From Lentzea aerocolonigenes (GTDB lineage Bacteria; Actinomycetota; Actinomycetes; Mycobacteriales; Pseudonocardiaceae): 64,000 bases of DNA. The stretch lies in the NCBI RefSeq assembly GCF_000974445.1, contig NZ_BBOJ01000007.1:1-64000 (forward strand), given 5' to 3'. The notes beneath the pieces are model-generated. The model was not told where the DNA came from, ran no database searches, and saw nothing but the letters and a program-made list of their open reading frames with translations. Positions 1 to 8,021 of the stretch are shown here, in pieces (the stretch's first letter is position 1; every line of letters starts with the position of its first letter). The translations under genes were made by a program, and so were the position numbers.

Positions 1-626
1 CGGCGCAGGATCAGGCCGGTGACGGTGTCGATCTCGAAGCCGAACGCGTCGATCAGCCGGCACTGCGAGTTCACCCTGGCCCGCAACACCGGGTCCAGCG
101 GGGCCGCCGCGAGCAGGGCACGCCCGCGCACCCCGAACAGGTCGGTGACCGGCAGCCGCAGGCCCTGCTTGGCCAGCACCGCGTGCACGCCCGCTTTCAA
201 CCCCGATCGCCGGCCGACCAGCCGGCACCGGTACCGGACCAGCTCACGTAACTCCCGCACCTCCGGCGGAGCGATCCACGCCTCGGGCAGGCGGCCCATA
301 CGCAGCAGGTCCGCCAGATCGGTGGCATCCCGCACATCGTTTTTCACCCGCCGGGTCGTGAATCCCTTGATCCCCAGCGGATGCGCCAGATGCACGTGCG
401 CACCCGCTTCCGCGAGCACGTCCGCGGCCCAGTACCAGCCATAGGTGGCCTCCAGCACCACCTCCGGCTCCTCACCGGCCTTGGCGATCTCGGCCATCAA
501 CGCCATTGGATCGTTCACGATCCGCACCGCGTCCAGCCGCTCACCCTCAGCGGTCATCCGCACGATCACCGAACGAGATCGGTGCAGATCGATCCCGACG
601 AACTGTTTCCCGTCATACTCAGACAC
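1..626 (-). CDS. IS110-family transposase (3' end outside window)
   Basis: The minus frame starts at a GTG at 626 and stays open to the window edge, giving about 208 N-terminal residues. It carries the DEDD RuvC-like catalytic set of IS110 transposases: Asp13 in GIDLH, Glu59 in VVLEATYGWYW, and Asp97 and Asp100 in KNDVRDATDLADLLR. A helical LVRYRCRLVGRRSGLKAGVH segment typical of the family follows. The C-terminal Transposase_20 domain, with its catalytic serine, would lie left of the window, so intactness cannot be judged. IS110 enzymes move a small element guided by a non-coding bridge RNA encoded beside the gene. The family call is firm; the subgroup is not determined. Confidence 0.88.
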   Translation of the reverse strand, partial: MSEYDGKQFVGIDLHRSRSVIVRMTAEGERLDAVRIVNDPMALMAEIAKAGEEPEVVLEATYGWYWAADVLAEAGAHVHLAHPLGIKGFTTRRVKNDVRDATDLADLLRMGRLPEAWIAPPEVRELRELVRYRCRLVGRRSGLKAGVHAVLAKQGLRLPVTDLFGVRGRALLAAAPLDPVLRARVNSQCRLIDAFGFEIDTVTGLILR

Positions 627-710
627 AGGGGCCTCCCTTGCGTGAGGACTTAGGCAACCCGAGTGTCCGCTCGGGACCCACCAGGAGCGAGGCCCCGCTC
701 CTTCATCGCA

Positions 711-816
711 TCAAGCCCCAATCGCAGTCATGCGTGGTTGCGTTGGGTTGTTCGGCTCACCCCATTGCCGCTTGCCCGATGACGCATAGCCCTGTCCGGC
801 TCGGCTTCGCCATCGC
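711..816. repeat. Left arm of ~105-bp inverted repeat flanking HNH gene
   Basis: Read on the plus strand, this arm matches the reverse complement of 2512-2616 along its whole length, at roughly 80-85% identity by eye and with one single-base gap. Identical blocks include TCAAGCCCCAATCGCA, TGCGTGGTTGCGTT, CCGCTTGCCCG and CTCGGCTTCGCCATCGC. Together the arms enclose the DUF222-HNH gene, suggesting a discrete unit about 1.9 kb long. Confidence 0.85.
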
Positions 817-980
817 GGTTGGTGGGGGCTCGGCTTCGCCGTTGTGACGTTGGTGGCGGGAGGTTCTGCTCGGCTTCGCCATTGCGGTTGGCGGGTGCTT
901 GGCTTTGCCATTGCCGCGTTGTGGTGGGCGATTCAGCTTGGCTGCGCTGTTGTCGCTTGGCTTCGGCTTCGCGAGATTGA
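799..980. repeat. Degenerate tandem repeat, core GCTCGGCTTCGCC
   Basis: About five to six decaying copies of a roughly 30-40 bp unit are seen, with cores near 799, 828, 868, 897, 936 and 955. The first three share the core GCTCGGCTTCGCC, mostly followed by ATTGCGGTTGGYGGG; later copies drift. The first unit is also the inner end of the left inverted-repeat arm. All reading frames across it yield low-complexity peptides, so it is judged non-coding. Confidence 0.75.
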
Positions 981-1218
981 CCCCCATTGGACGTGACCTC
1001 ATTGAATTGACCCCGCGGAACTGTCTCCACGCGGTAGACGTATCACGCGGGAGGAAGAACCGGTCGCCTATGTAGGCGTTGGCCGGTCAGTGTTGGCGAG
1101 GCACCTCGGCGCGGTCGGGCAGTGGTGACGGCGGTGCCTGTCCGTGGGCATGGCGGCAGGCGTCAACGTCGCCTCGCCGTGCTCAGGCGTAGTTGATCAA
1201 CACCGCCTCACAGGTGGT

Positions 1219-1239
1219 CAGGCAGCATCGCTGTGCCTG
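1219..1239 (-). terminator. Possible stem-loop terminator after HNH gene
   Basis: CAGGCA (1219-1224) pairs with TGCCTG (1234-1239) about 12 bases beyond the stop of the HNH endonuclease gene. The stem is short and no T-run is seen, so the call is tentative. Confidence 0.3.
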
Positions 1240-1250
1240 CCTGGCGGCGG

Positions 1251-2444
1251 TCAGGCGATGTTGATCGGGTTGCGTCTTGGCTTTTGTTGGGGGTCGAGCC
1301 AGTCGGGTGCGTAGAAGGTCGGGATGCCGTTGACCATCCTGACGTTCCACTTGCTCTGGTGGATGAGTGTGTGGTGGTGGCGGCAGAGCAGCACTGCGTT
1401 GTCGACGGAGGTGTCGCCGCCATTGGCCCAGTGCTGGACGTGGTGGGCGTCGCAGTGTCTGGGCGGCCTACCGCAACCGGGAAAGGCGCAACCCCGGTCT
1501 CGGGCGACCAGGGTCCGCCGGATCCCGGCCGGGAAGGTGCGGGTCTTGCGACCGATGTCCATCGGCTGACCCTGGCTGCCCAGCAGCAGCGGGATGATGC
1601 CCGCATTGCAGGCGAGCTGGCGGACCTGCTCGGCGGGGATGTGATCGCCGTTGTCGAGCATGCCCTGCCCGACCCGGTTGGCGAGGTCCTCGTGCCGCAT
1701 CGTCACGGTCAGCGTGACCGGCTCGCCGCCGTGCTCGGGCAGCTGGTCGGCGCGCAGCATCAAGTCGATCAGGTCGGCGAGGGCGTCGCCTTCGCGTTCG
1801 GAGCGGCTGCGCTCGTCTGGGCCTTGCCCGGTGTCGGGGCGGGGCTTGGCCAGCGGATCCAGCAACGCCTCGTACTTCGCACCGGCGACCTTGTCCAGCT
1901 TCGCCCGGATCTCCAGCCGCCCGTTCTTCCACTGCATCAAGTGCTGATTCGTCGGCGGCGCGGGCTCAGGATCACGCGGCTCCGGATCGTTCTGGTAGAG
2001 GCTGTAGGCCAGTTTCGCACCCAGGGTGCGGACTGTGGCGGGCTCGAAGTCGCGGGCGTACCCCACCACCGTGACTTCATGTTCGGCGGGCACGGTCTTC
2101 ATCACCGCCGCGACCGCCGCGACGTGGTCGACCGACAGCGCGCCCTCGGCCACCGCCTCCGCCGTGAGCGGAAGCTTAGGAGCGAGTTCGCTGCCGGTCG
2201 GGGTGATCTCATTCGTCAGCAGCGCGGCAGTGTCGATCCACCGCTTGGCGACGTGAATGTCCCAGCGGACGACGTGCCGCAACACCTTCGGCAAATCCTT
2301 GTAGCCGAGCTCGCTCGCGGCTCCGCGCCGATCCAATTCGGCGACGATCTGCAACGCGGCATTCTCACGGACCCGGATTTCCGTCACCTCGTCGACGAGA
2401 CTGCGGAGCAGCTCGTCGGTGGAGAGGAGGCGGGTTTCGATCAC
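1251..2444 (-). CDS. DUF222 / HNH endonuclease (13E12-repeat family)
   Basis: This 397-residue protein has a helical DUF222 region (about residues 15-290) and a C-terminal HNH nuclease module (about 315-365). The nuclease shows CAFPGCGRPPRHCDAHHV followed by NGGDTSVDNAVLLCRHHH, giving the His-Asn-His residues and the CxxxC/CxxH metal ligands. Relatives are multicopy in actinobacteria, including the 13E12 repeat family of Mycobacterium tuberculosis. The nuclease looks complete. It is the only gene inside the ~105-bp inverted repeat at 711-816 and 2512-2616, which suggests it belongs to a repetitive, possibly mobile unit. Its substrate and biological role are unknown. Confidence 0.92.
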   Translation of the reverse strand: MIETRLLSTDELLRSLVDEVTEIRVRENAALQIVAELDRRGAASELGYKDLPKVLRHVVRWDIHVAKRWIDTAALLTNEITPTGSELAPKLPLTAEAVAEGALSVDHVAAVAAVMKTVPAEHEVTVVGYARDFEPATVRTLGAKLAYSLYQNDPEPRDPEPAPPTNQHLMQWKNGRLEIRAKLDKVAGAKYEALLDPLAKPRPDTGQGPDERSRSEREGDALADLIDLMLRADQLPEHGGEPVTLTVTMRHEDLANRVGQGMLDNGDHIPAEQVRQLACNAGIIPLLLGSQGQPMDIGRKTRTFPAGIRRTLVARDRGCAFPGCGRPPRHCDAHHVQHWANGGDTSVDNAVLLCRHHHTLIHQSKWNVRMVNGIPTFYAPDWLDPQQKPRRNPINIA

Positions 2445-2511
2445 GTGTTCTAATCTACCGCAAGATCACGACCAGATAACGGGTAAAGCCGCACACGATA
2501 GGGTGAACCAA

Positions 2512-2616
2512 GCGATGGCGAAGCCGAGTCGAACCGGGCAATGCGAACGCGGGCAAGCGGTAATGAGGTGGGCCGAACAACGAACGCAACCACGCACGCG
2601 TGCGATTGGGGCTTGA
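2512..2616. repeat. Right arm of ~105-bp inverted repeat flanking HNH gene
   Basis: This is the reverse-complement partner of 711-816 and starts about 70 bases upstream of the HNH start codon, so it may also overlap the gene's promoter region. Its outer end (GATTGGGGCTTGA) is shared with a separate long hairpin at 2601-2725, so the same terminal sequence occurs three times in the region. Confidence 0.85.
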
Positions 2617-2725
2617 CTTTGGGAGCGAGGTGCTAGCCTTTTCGGATCGGGCGGGTGCGGAGCATCCGACCTTTTCCGCCCGACACAGCGCCTCGCAAGG
2701 GCCCCGAAGTCAAGCCCCAATCGCA
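2601..2725. repeat. Long hairpin with 19-bp perfect outer stem
   Basis: TGCGATTGGGGCTTGACTT (2601-2619) is exactly complementary to AAGTCAAGCCCCAATCGCA (2707-2725). Inside lie further pairings: CGAGG/CCTCG, CGGAT/ATCCG (2643-2647 with 2664-2668) and a CGGGCGG/CCGCCCG pair. The outer stem reuses the terminal sequence of the HNH-flanking inverted repeat. It could be a nested decayed element end or a strong structured transcript. Confidence 0.75.
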
Positions 2726-2815
2726 ATCGTCGCGAAGCGGCGATGAAATGACCCGGCTCGTCATACAACCCACGCAACCACCACCGCAAAAGCGACCCGC
2801 GCACCCCAGAAAGCC

Positions 2816-3418
2816 TCAGTAAACGCAGGGCGGCCGGTACCCGTCGATCCTCAACCCGCGAAACTCCAGGTCATTGGGCGTCTTACCAACGAACACCAGC
2901 CCACGGGCATCATCAAGGGCCTCGGCAAGCGGATACGCAGGTGCGCCCAGCTCCGGCAAGACGGTCCACCGAGACGGCGCGAAGCTGAAGAACCGAGTCA
3001 CCAGCCGCCCCCGCGTCGACGGGATCTTGGTGACCCACTTGTCACCGCCACTCCAGTGCGAGGCTGGCCGCAGCTGCGCGTACAGGTCGTCCCGAGCGCG
3101 GTAGGTCATCCAGAACCCACGAGACCCACTCAGGTCGGCCTGCGCCTCGAACTGGTTGCCGAGCCACACGACCATGACGTGCCAGTCGTTCGACAAAAAC
3201 TTGATCTTCGCCGAGTAGCCGTGCGACCGAGGAACCAGGATGCTGCCGGTAGCAGGCGAGGTCGCACCCTCGCCACTGGCCAGCCACTGCTGCAACCGAT
3301 CGATGGACGGCGTGTCGCACTCACGGCCGTGAGAGGCCGAGGCAGAAGCGGTCCCGGTCAGAAGGAGCAGCGCGTACGCGATCACCGCGACGCGGCCGAG
3401 CGTTGAGTTCATGCGCAT
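2816..3418 (-). CDS. Secreted hypothetical protein, carbohydrate-binding-like fold suspected
   Basis: This is a 200-residue protein with an N-terminal signal peptide (hydrophobic stretch about residues 9-27, then Ala-Ser-rich cleavage region). The mature part is rich in aromatic residues (WHVMVVW, GFWMTYRARDDLY, HWSGGDKW) and beta-prone, with two Cys (ECD near residue 34; PPC at the end) that could form a disulfide. The closing LRIDGYRPPC and the spacing of tryptophans recall small jelly-roll carbohydrate-binding modules, but no family was recognised. It is transcribed divergently from the M28-like peptidase gene. Confidence 0.72.
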   Translation of the reverse strand: MRMNSTLGRVAVIAYALLLLTGTASASASHGRECDTPSIDRLQQWLASGEGATSPATGSILVPRSHGYSAKIKFLSNDWHVMVVWLGNQFEAQADLSGSRGFWMTYRARDDLYAQLRPASHWSGGDKWVTKIPSTRGRLVTRFFSFAPSRWTVLPELGAPAYPLAEALDDARGLVFVGKTPNDLEFRGLRIDGYRPPCVY

Positions 3419-3495
3419 CTGGCGGACGGTAGCGGAAATTGGTATGAACCATTCCGTTCACTGTTGACGCCGGCACGGTTACCCAGGACAGCGGA

Positions 3496-3514
3496 TTGTG
3501 AGCCCTGTTCACAA
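3496..3514. promoter_or_regulatory. Inverted repeat TTGTGA-N7-TCACAA in divergent promoter region
   Basis: A perfect 6-bp inverted repeat sits 9 bases before the GTG start of the M28-like gene, within the spacer shared with the divergent secreted-protein gene. It resembles a CRP half-site pair but has a 7-base rather than 6-base spacer, so the binding protein is not assigned. Confidence 0.4.
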
Positions 3515-3522
3515 CAACCACT

Positions 3523-4989
3523 GTGTGCCTGGTGCACTCCGCCAGATGCATTGCATTGTTCAGCGTCATAACGGTTCTGACCGTTCAGCTCACCGCGCCG
3601 GCCGCAGCGTCGGAGGGCTGCTCCCCCACCATCGACGAGCGGAAGTTCGCCTCGGCCTCCACCTTGCGCGCGTTGAACGCCACCGTTGCCGCGTTCGGTG
3701 TCCGGTCGACCGGAAGCCCTGCCCACCAGCGCCTGATCTCCTGGCTGGAGCGTCACGTCGACCGGCTTCCCGGTGTGTCCGTGCGGTCCGAGCACTTCGG
3801 GATCCAGCGGTGGCAGCCCGGGCCCGGGCTGCTCGTGTCGGACGGCGTGGTTCCGGTCGCCGCCGCGATTCCCTACTCCGCGCCCGGTTTGCGCTCGGGT
3901 GAGCTGGTCAGGTTGCCCGCCGGCACGCCGATCACCGCAGCCAACGCGCGCGGGAAGGTGGTGCTGCGCGACTTCCCGGCCGTCGACCGCGGGTATCTCG
4001 CCGAGCCGTTCCTCAACCAGGACATGGTCGACGCGGGGCTTGCCGAGGCCGCCGGGGTGGTCGTCGCGTTTCCGTTTCCGCACGAGCAGGTGAAGGGCTA
4101 CTGGGATCCTCATCTCGGCACGCACTACCGGGTGCCCGGTGTGTTCGTCGGGGCGGACGCGGCGGCGAAGCTCCAGGCCGGCGCCCAGACTACGGTCGGG
4201 GTTCTCGCGGCACGTGTACCGGCTGTGACGCGGTCGTTGGTCGCCACGCTGCCCGGCATCAGCAACGAGCGGATCGTGCTCGACACCAACACCGACGGTG
4301 TGGGGTGGGTGCAGGAGAACGGAACGGTCGCGCTCCTCGCCCTCGCCGAGCACTTCGCCCGCCTGCCGTTGCGGTGCCGGCCGCGGACGATCGAGTTCGT
4401 GTTCGCCACGGGGCACCTGCACCGGCCCGCCGAGGGCAGCGAGTTCCGGGCGCGGGCGCTCGACGCCGAGTACGACTCCGGGTCCGTGGCGTTCGCGTTC
4501 GTGCTGGAACACCTGGGCACGCGGGAGTTCCTGCCCGGCAACGGTTCTCTTCAGCCGACAGGCGCGGCGGAGCCGTCGGGGTGGTTCGCGGGCAGTCCCG
4601 CACTGACCCAGGCCGCTTTCACGGCGCTGTCCGGAAGGAGCGTGGATCGCACGTTCGTCCTGCCCGGCGCCGACGTCCCGGTGCCGGACAGGACGCCGCC
4701 GCAGTGCTCGTTCGGTGGCATCGGCACGCACTTCCACTCGCACCTGATCCCGACGATGGCGATGATCTCCGGTCCGTGGACGCTCTGGGCGCCCGCGTTC
4801 GGCGCCGAGGCCGTCGACCACGAACGGATGCGACGTCAGGTGCTCGCCGCCGGTGACGCCATCACGGCGCTGAGTCCCCTACCGCGGGACCAGATCGCAG
4901 GGCCGTACACCGACCTTCGAAGAGCGCGGGCCGGTGGCGCGCCGACGTGTTCGCACGACCTGCCGCCGGAGTGGGCACCTAGACCCTGA
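3523..4989 (+). CDS. Secreted M28-like peptidase homologue with PA domain
   Basis: This 488-residue protein has a signal peptide (about 1-29, ending PAAAS), a protease-associated insert (about 115-225, with GKVVLRDFP and RVPGVFVGADAAAKL) and a region aligned by eye with the M28 aminopeptidase core (about 240-450). The zinc-binding positions look altered. The usual HxD, D and EE motifs read as DTNTDG, QENGTVALL and ATGHLHRP, while a late His-rich THFHSH is kept. The protein may therefore be a non-canonical metallohydrolase or have lost peptidase activity. The GTG at 3523 is chosen because it gives a complete signal peptide. The gene ends 11 bases inside the convergent EEP-family gene. Confidence 0.7.
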   Translation: MCLVHSARCIALFSVITVLTVQLTAPAAASEGCSPTIDERKFASASTLRALNATVAAFGVRSTGSPAHQRLISWLERHVDRLPGVSVRSEHFGIQRWQPGPGLLVSDGVVPVAAAIPYSAPGLRSGELVRLPAGTPITAANARGKVVLRDFPAVDRGYLAEPFLNQDMVDAGLAEAAGVVVAFPFPHEQVKGYWDPHLGTHYRVPGVFVGADAAAKLQAGAQTTVGVLAARVPAVTRSLVATLPGISNERIVLDTNTDGVGWVQENGTVALLALAEHFARLPLRCRPRTIEFVFATGHLHRPAEGSEFRARALDAEYDSGSVAFAFVLEHLGTREFLPGNGSLQPTGAAEPSGWFAGSPALTQAAFTALSGRSVDRTFVLPGADVPVPDRTPPQCSFGGIGTHFHSHLIPTMAMISGPWTLWAPAFGAEAVDHERMRRQVLAAGDAITALSPLPRDQIAGPYTDLRRARAGGAPTCSHDLPPEWAPRP

Positions 4990-5755
4990 TCAGCGCCTGC
5001 ACCGGCAGGTGGTCGGACGGGTACTGGCCGTCGCGGTGGTAGGTGTTGATCGCGGCGGCCTCGACGGTGACGCCGCGGGTGAGGATCCAGTCGATGCGCG
5101 GGCCGTCCGGGACGAGCGGGCCGTAGCCGTGGAACGTCCCGTACGCCGGGGTGGTCTGAGGGCCCGCGAGCCACGAGTCCTCCAGCCCGTCGGTCAGCAC
5201 GGAGTACGTCGGTGACGCCGTCGCCACCGCGTTGAAGTCACCGGTGAGCACGACCGGCAGCTTCAGCGTGTCGATCCGCTGGTGGACGAACTCCGCGCTG
5301 CGCAGGCGGGAGTTCTCCGACTCGTGGTCGAAGTGGGTGTTCACGACGACGAACTGCCTGCCCGTCGCGCGGTCGGCGAACCGGACCCACGTCACCATGC
5401 GGATCACGTTGTTGCCCCACGAGCGCGAGCCCACGACGTTCGGCGTCGCGGACAGCCAGTGGTGGTCGAACTCGAGCGGCTCCAGCCGGAGCGTGTCGAA
5501 GAAGATCGCCATGAACTCGTCGTGGCTGCCGCCCGCACGGCCGAGCCCGACCCAGTCGTAGTGGTCGGGCAGGTCGTGGGCGATGTCGAGCAGCTGGCCG
5601 TACAGGCCTTCTTGCGTGCCCAGCACCGCGGGCAGCTCGTTGAGCAGGAGCTGGGCCATCACGGGTCGCCTGGCGCGCCACGAGTTCGGCTCGGCGTCCG
5701 AGGCGTAGCGCAGGTTGAACGACATGACGGGCAAGGTCGACATCCGACTGAGCAT
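4979..5755 (-). CDS. Endonuclease/exonuclease/phosphatase family protein
   Basis: A 258-residue single-domain member of the DNase I-like EEP superfamily. Motifs in order: MSFNLRY (metal/active-site Asn), GTQEGLY (metal-binding Glu), VNTHFDHES (catalytic His), LTGDFNA (Asp/Asn) and YPSDHLPV (Asp-His pair). All key residues are present, so it should be an active metal-dependent phosphoesterase; similar stand-alone proteins act on phosphate esters or nucleic acids. No signal peptide is evident, suggesting it is cytoplasmic. A second start at 5743 (MSTLPVMSF) is equally possible; neither has a clear Shine-Dalgarno. It lies downstream of the EF-G paralogue but behind a strong terminator. Confidence 0.88.
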   Translation of the reverse strand: MLSRMSTLPVMSFNLRYASDAEPNSWRARRPVMAQLLLNELPAVLGTQEGLYGQLLDIAHDLPDHYDWVGLGRAGGSHDEFMAIFFDTLRLEPLEFDHHWLSATPNVVGSRSWGNNVIRMVTWVRFADRATGRQFVVVNTHFDHESENSRLRSAEFVHQRIDTLKLPVVLTGDFNAVATASPTYSVLTDGLEDSWLAGPQTTPAYGTFHGYGPLVPDGPRIDWILTRGVTVEAAAINTYHRDGQYPSDHLPVQALIRV

Positions 5756-5759
5756 GGCA

Positions 5760-5787
5760 CAGGCCGGCTTCAGTTGAAGCCGGCCTG
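5760..5787 (-). terminator. Strong hairpin terminator between EF-G paralogue and EEP gene
   Basis: CAGGCCGGCTTC (5760-5771) and GAAGCCGGCCTG (5776-5787) form a perfect 12-bp stem with an AGTT loop, 8 bases beyond the stop codon of the EF-G paralogue. No T-run follows, as is common in high-GC actinobacteria. Confidence 0.8.
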
Positions 5788-5795
5788 CGTTCCAC

Positions 5796-7781
5796 CTACG
5801 CCGGCGCGTAGCCGGTCGGGCGGGCCGAGAACGTGCCGCGGCCCTGCGTCCGGCTGCGCAACCTCGTCACGTACCCGAACATCTCGGCCAGCGGCACGCT
5901 CGCCGTGACCACCGTCGTACCGGCCCTCGCGACGGAACCGAGGATCCGGCCCCGGCGCGAGGCGAGGTCACCCAGCACGCCACCGAGGTACTCCTCCGGC
6001 ACGGTGACCGTGACCTCGGCGATCGGTTCGAGCAACGTCATCGCGCCCGCCTTCAAGGCCTCGCGCAGGCCCAGCCGGCCGGCCGTGCGGAACGCCATCT
6101 CCGACGAGTCCTTGACGTGCGTGGACCCGTCGGTGAGCGTCACGCGCAGCCCGGTCACCGGGTGGCCGAGCGGTCCCTCGGCCAGCGCGTCGCGGCAGCC
6201 CTGTTCGACCGCGCGGACGAACTCCTGCGGCACGCGCCCGCCGGTGACCGCCGAGCGGAACTCGAACCCGGTCTCCAGCGGCTCGGTGTCGATGACGACG
6301 TGAGCGAACTGGCCGGCACCTCCGTCCTGCTTCACGTGCCGGTAGACGAATCCCGTGACACCGGCGGCGACGGTCTCGCGGTAGGACACGCGCGGGCGTC
6401 CCGTGGTGATCTCGATGCGGTGGGTCGTGCGCGCCTTCTCCACCGCGACCTCCAGGTGCAGCTCGCCGAGGCCCGACAGCACCGTCTGGCCGGTCTCCGG
6501 GTCCGTCGCCACGCGCAGGGACGGGTCCTCGTCGACCAGGTGCGCGAGCGCCTCGGTCAGCCGCGCGTTGTCCGCGCTGGTCCGCGTCTCCACGGCCACG
6601 GACACGACGGGGTCGGCCGACACCGGCGGTTCGAGGAGCAGCGGAGCCGTTGGCGCGCACAGGGTCGTCCCCGTGCGAGCCGACTTCAGCCCCACCAGCG
6701 CCACGATGTCACCCGCGACGGCGCAGTCGACCGGCGTGTGCCGATCGGCCTGCACCCGCAGGATCCTGCCGATGCGTTCGTTCCTGCCGCCCACCTGGAC
6801 CGTCTCTCCCTTGTGGAGGGTGCCCGAGTAGACGCGGACGAACGTCAGCCGCCCGGTGGCGGTGGCGTTCACCTTGAACACCAACGCCGCGAACGGCGCG
6901 TCCGGATCCGGTACCCGTTCCTCGCCGTCGACGCCGCGCACCGCCGGAACGTCCACAGGGGACGGGAGGTACGCGATCACCGCGTCCAGCAACGGTTCCA
7001 CACCCCGGTTCCGGTACGCCGAGCCGCACAGCACGACGGTTCCGAGACCTCGCCGAGTCAGTTCCTTCAGCGCGTTTCTCAGGGTCTGCTCGGACAGTCC
7101 TCCGGCGAAGAACTCCTCCACGACTTCGGGATGCAGTTCCGCCACCGCCTCCTCCAGCAGGTGACGGCGCCGTTGTGCCTCTGCCAGCAACGTTTCCGGC
7201 ACCGGCCCTTCGGTCAGGGAGTCCTCCCAGGTGAGTGCGACCATCCGCACCAGGTCGACGACGCCGGCGAACCCGTCCTCGGCACCGATCGGCAGCTGCA
7301 CGACGAGCGGCACGGTGTGCAGCCGCGTTCGCAGCGACTCCACGGCCGTGTCGAGGTCCGCGCCGGGCCGGTCGAGCTTGTTGACGAACGCGATCCGCGG
7401 CACGCCGTGCCGGTCCGCCTGCCGCCACACCGACTCGCTCTGCGGCTCGACGCCCGCGACACCGTCGAACACGGCGACAGCGCCGTCGAGGACCCGCAGC
7501 GACCGTTCGACCTCGTCGGAGAAGTCGACGTGGCCGGGCGTGTCGATGAGGTTGATGCGATGACCGTCCCACGTGCAGCTCACGGCCGCGGCGAAGATCG
7601 TGATGCCGCGGTCGCGTTCCTGCGGGTCGAAGTCCGTGACGGTCGTGCCGTCGTGGACCTCACCGCGCTTGTACGTGGTGCCGGTGGCGAACAGAACCCG
7701 TTCGGTGAGGGTGGTCTTGCCCGCGTCGACGTGGGCGAGGATGCCCAGGTTGCGGACGGCGTTCAACGTGGTCGTGCGCAT
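5796..7781 (-). CDS. Elongation factor G paralogue (translational GTPase)
   Basis: This 661-residue protein has the full EF-G domain order. The G domain shows AHVDAGKTT (about 16-24), RGITI, DTPGH and NKLD. A beta-barrel domain II follows, then domain III ([11 protein letters not shown]), domain IV ([24 protein letters not shown]) and domain V. It is shorter than housekeeping EF-G (about 700 residues) and the gene stands alone, away from rpsL-rpsG-tuf, so it is read as a second copy. EF-G paralogues may act in ribosome recycling, stress translation or resistance to translation-targeting drugs. A short ORF with a strong ribosome-binding site lies upstream (7850-7948), compatible with translation-coupled control. 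Confidence 0.9.
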   Translation of the reverse strand: MRTTTLNAVRNLGILAHVDAGKTTLTERVLFATGTTYKRGEVHDGTTVTDFDPQERDRGITIFAAAVSCTWDGHRINLIDTPGHVDFSDEVERSLRVLDGAVAVFDGVAGVEPQSESVWRQADRHGVPRIAFVNKLDRPGADLDTAVESLRTRLHTVPLVVQLPIGAEDGFAGVVDLVRMVALTWEDSLTEGPVPETLLAEAQRRRHLLEEAVAELHPEVVEEFFAGGLSEQTLRNALKELTRRGLGTVVLCGSAYRNRGVEPLLDAVIAYLPSPVDVPAVRGVDGEERVPDPDAPFAALVFKVNATATGRLTFVRVYSGTLHKGETVQVGGRNERIGRILRVQADRHTPVDCAVAGDIVALVGLKSARTGTTLCAPTAPLLLEPPVSADPVVSVAVETRTSADNARLTEALAHLVDEDPSLRVATDPETGQTVLSGLGELHLEVAVEKARTTHRIEITTGRPRVSYRETVAAGVTGFVYRHVKQDGGAGQFAHVVIDTEPLETGFEFRSAVTGGRVPQEFVRAVEQGCRDALAEGPLGHPVTGLRVTLTDGSTHVKDSSEMAFRTAGRLGLREALKAGAMTLLEPIAEVTVTVPEEYLGGVLGDLASRRGRILGSVARAGTTVVTASVPLAEMFGYVTRLRSRTQGRGTFSARPTGYAPA

Positions 7782-7849
7782 GGCTGAGTGCCTTTTCGTG
7801 GTGAAAGGACGTGCAGGTCAGCGCGATGAGCCGACGAACGGCGTGTTCG

Positions 7850-7948
7850 TCAGACGCTCCGGTGCCCGGCGCGCAGCGGGCAGCCGGGGTGCGAGGACAC
7901 GAGGATCACGTCGAAGCGGGACGGGAGGACGACAACGGCGGTACGCAC
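7850..7948 (-). CDS. Candidate 32-residue leader peptide upstream of EF-G paralogue
   Basis: A GTG-initiated frame of 32 codons (begins VRTAVVVLPSRF, ends GCPLRAGHRSV) stops 68 bases before the EF-G paralogue. It is preceded by GAGGAGGGA at 6 bases spacing, a better ribosome-binding site than most in this window. Size, position and service of a translational GTPase fit an attenuation-type leader, but no family match is recognised and no alternative hairpins were worked out. A longer overlapping frame (7818-8012) lacks such a site. Confidence 0.4.
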   Translation of the reverse strand: MRTAVVVLPSRFDVILVSSHPGCPLRAGHRSV

Positions 7949-8021
7949 GGCCGGTCCCTCCTCGTCGCTCGGTGATGTTGATCGTGGAGTGTAGACACAC
8001 GAACGCTCGCACGACAGCGGT

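Larger units (their letters stand above)
627..1250. other. Gene-free stretch with IS110 flank, repeats and hairpins
   Basis: No convincing gene is present in these 624 bases; the short open frames are rich in Arg/Ala/Pro and have no family features. Visible structure: a CCCGAG-N6-CTCGGG hairpin (658-675) just upstream of the transposase start, the left arm of a long inverted repeat (711-816), a decaying tandem repeat (799-980), and a small stem-loop (1219-1239) beyond the 3' end of the HNH gene. Confidence 0.6.
2445..2815. other. Gene-free stretch upstream of HNH gene
   Basis: No gene is supported here. It holds the probable HNH promoter region, the right arm of the inverted repeat (2512-2616) and a long hairpin (2601-2725). 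The rest (2726-2815) shows nothing recognisable. Confidence 0.6.

Noticed and set aside
3496-3514. True CRP site
   Set aside because: The spacer is 7 rather than 6 bases, so the CRP identity is not claimed; it is listed only as a dyad.
6117-7787. 556-codon plus-strand frame opposite the EF-G paralogue
   Set aside because: Antisense shadow of a clear translational GTPase gene; low-complexity translation.
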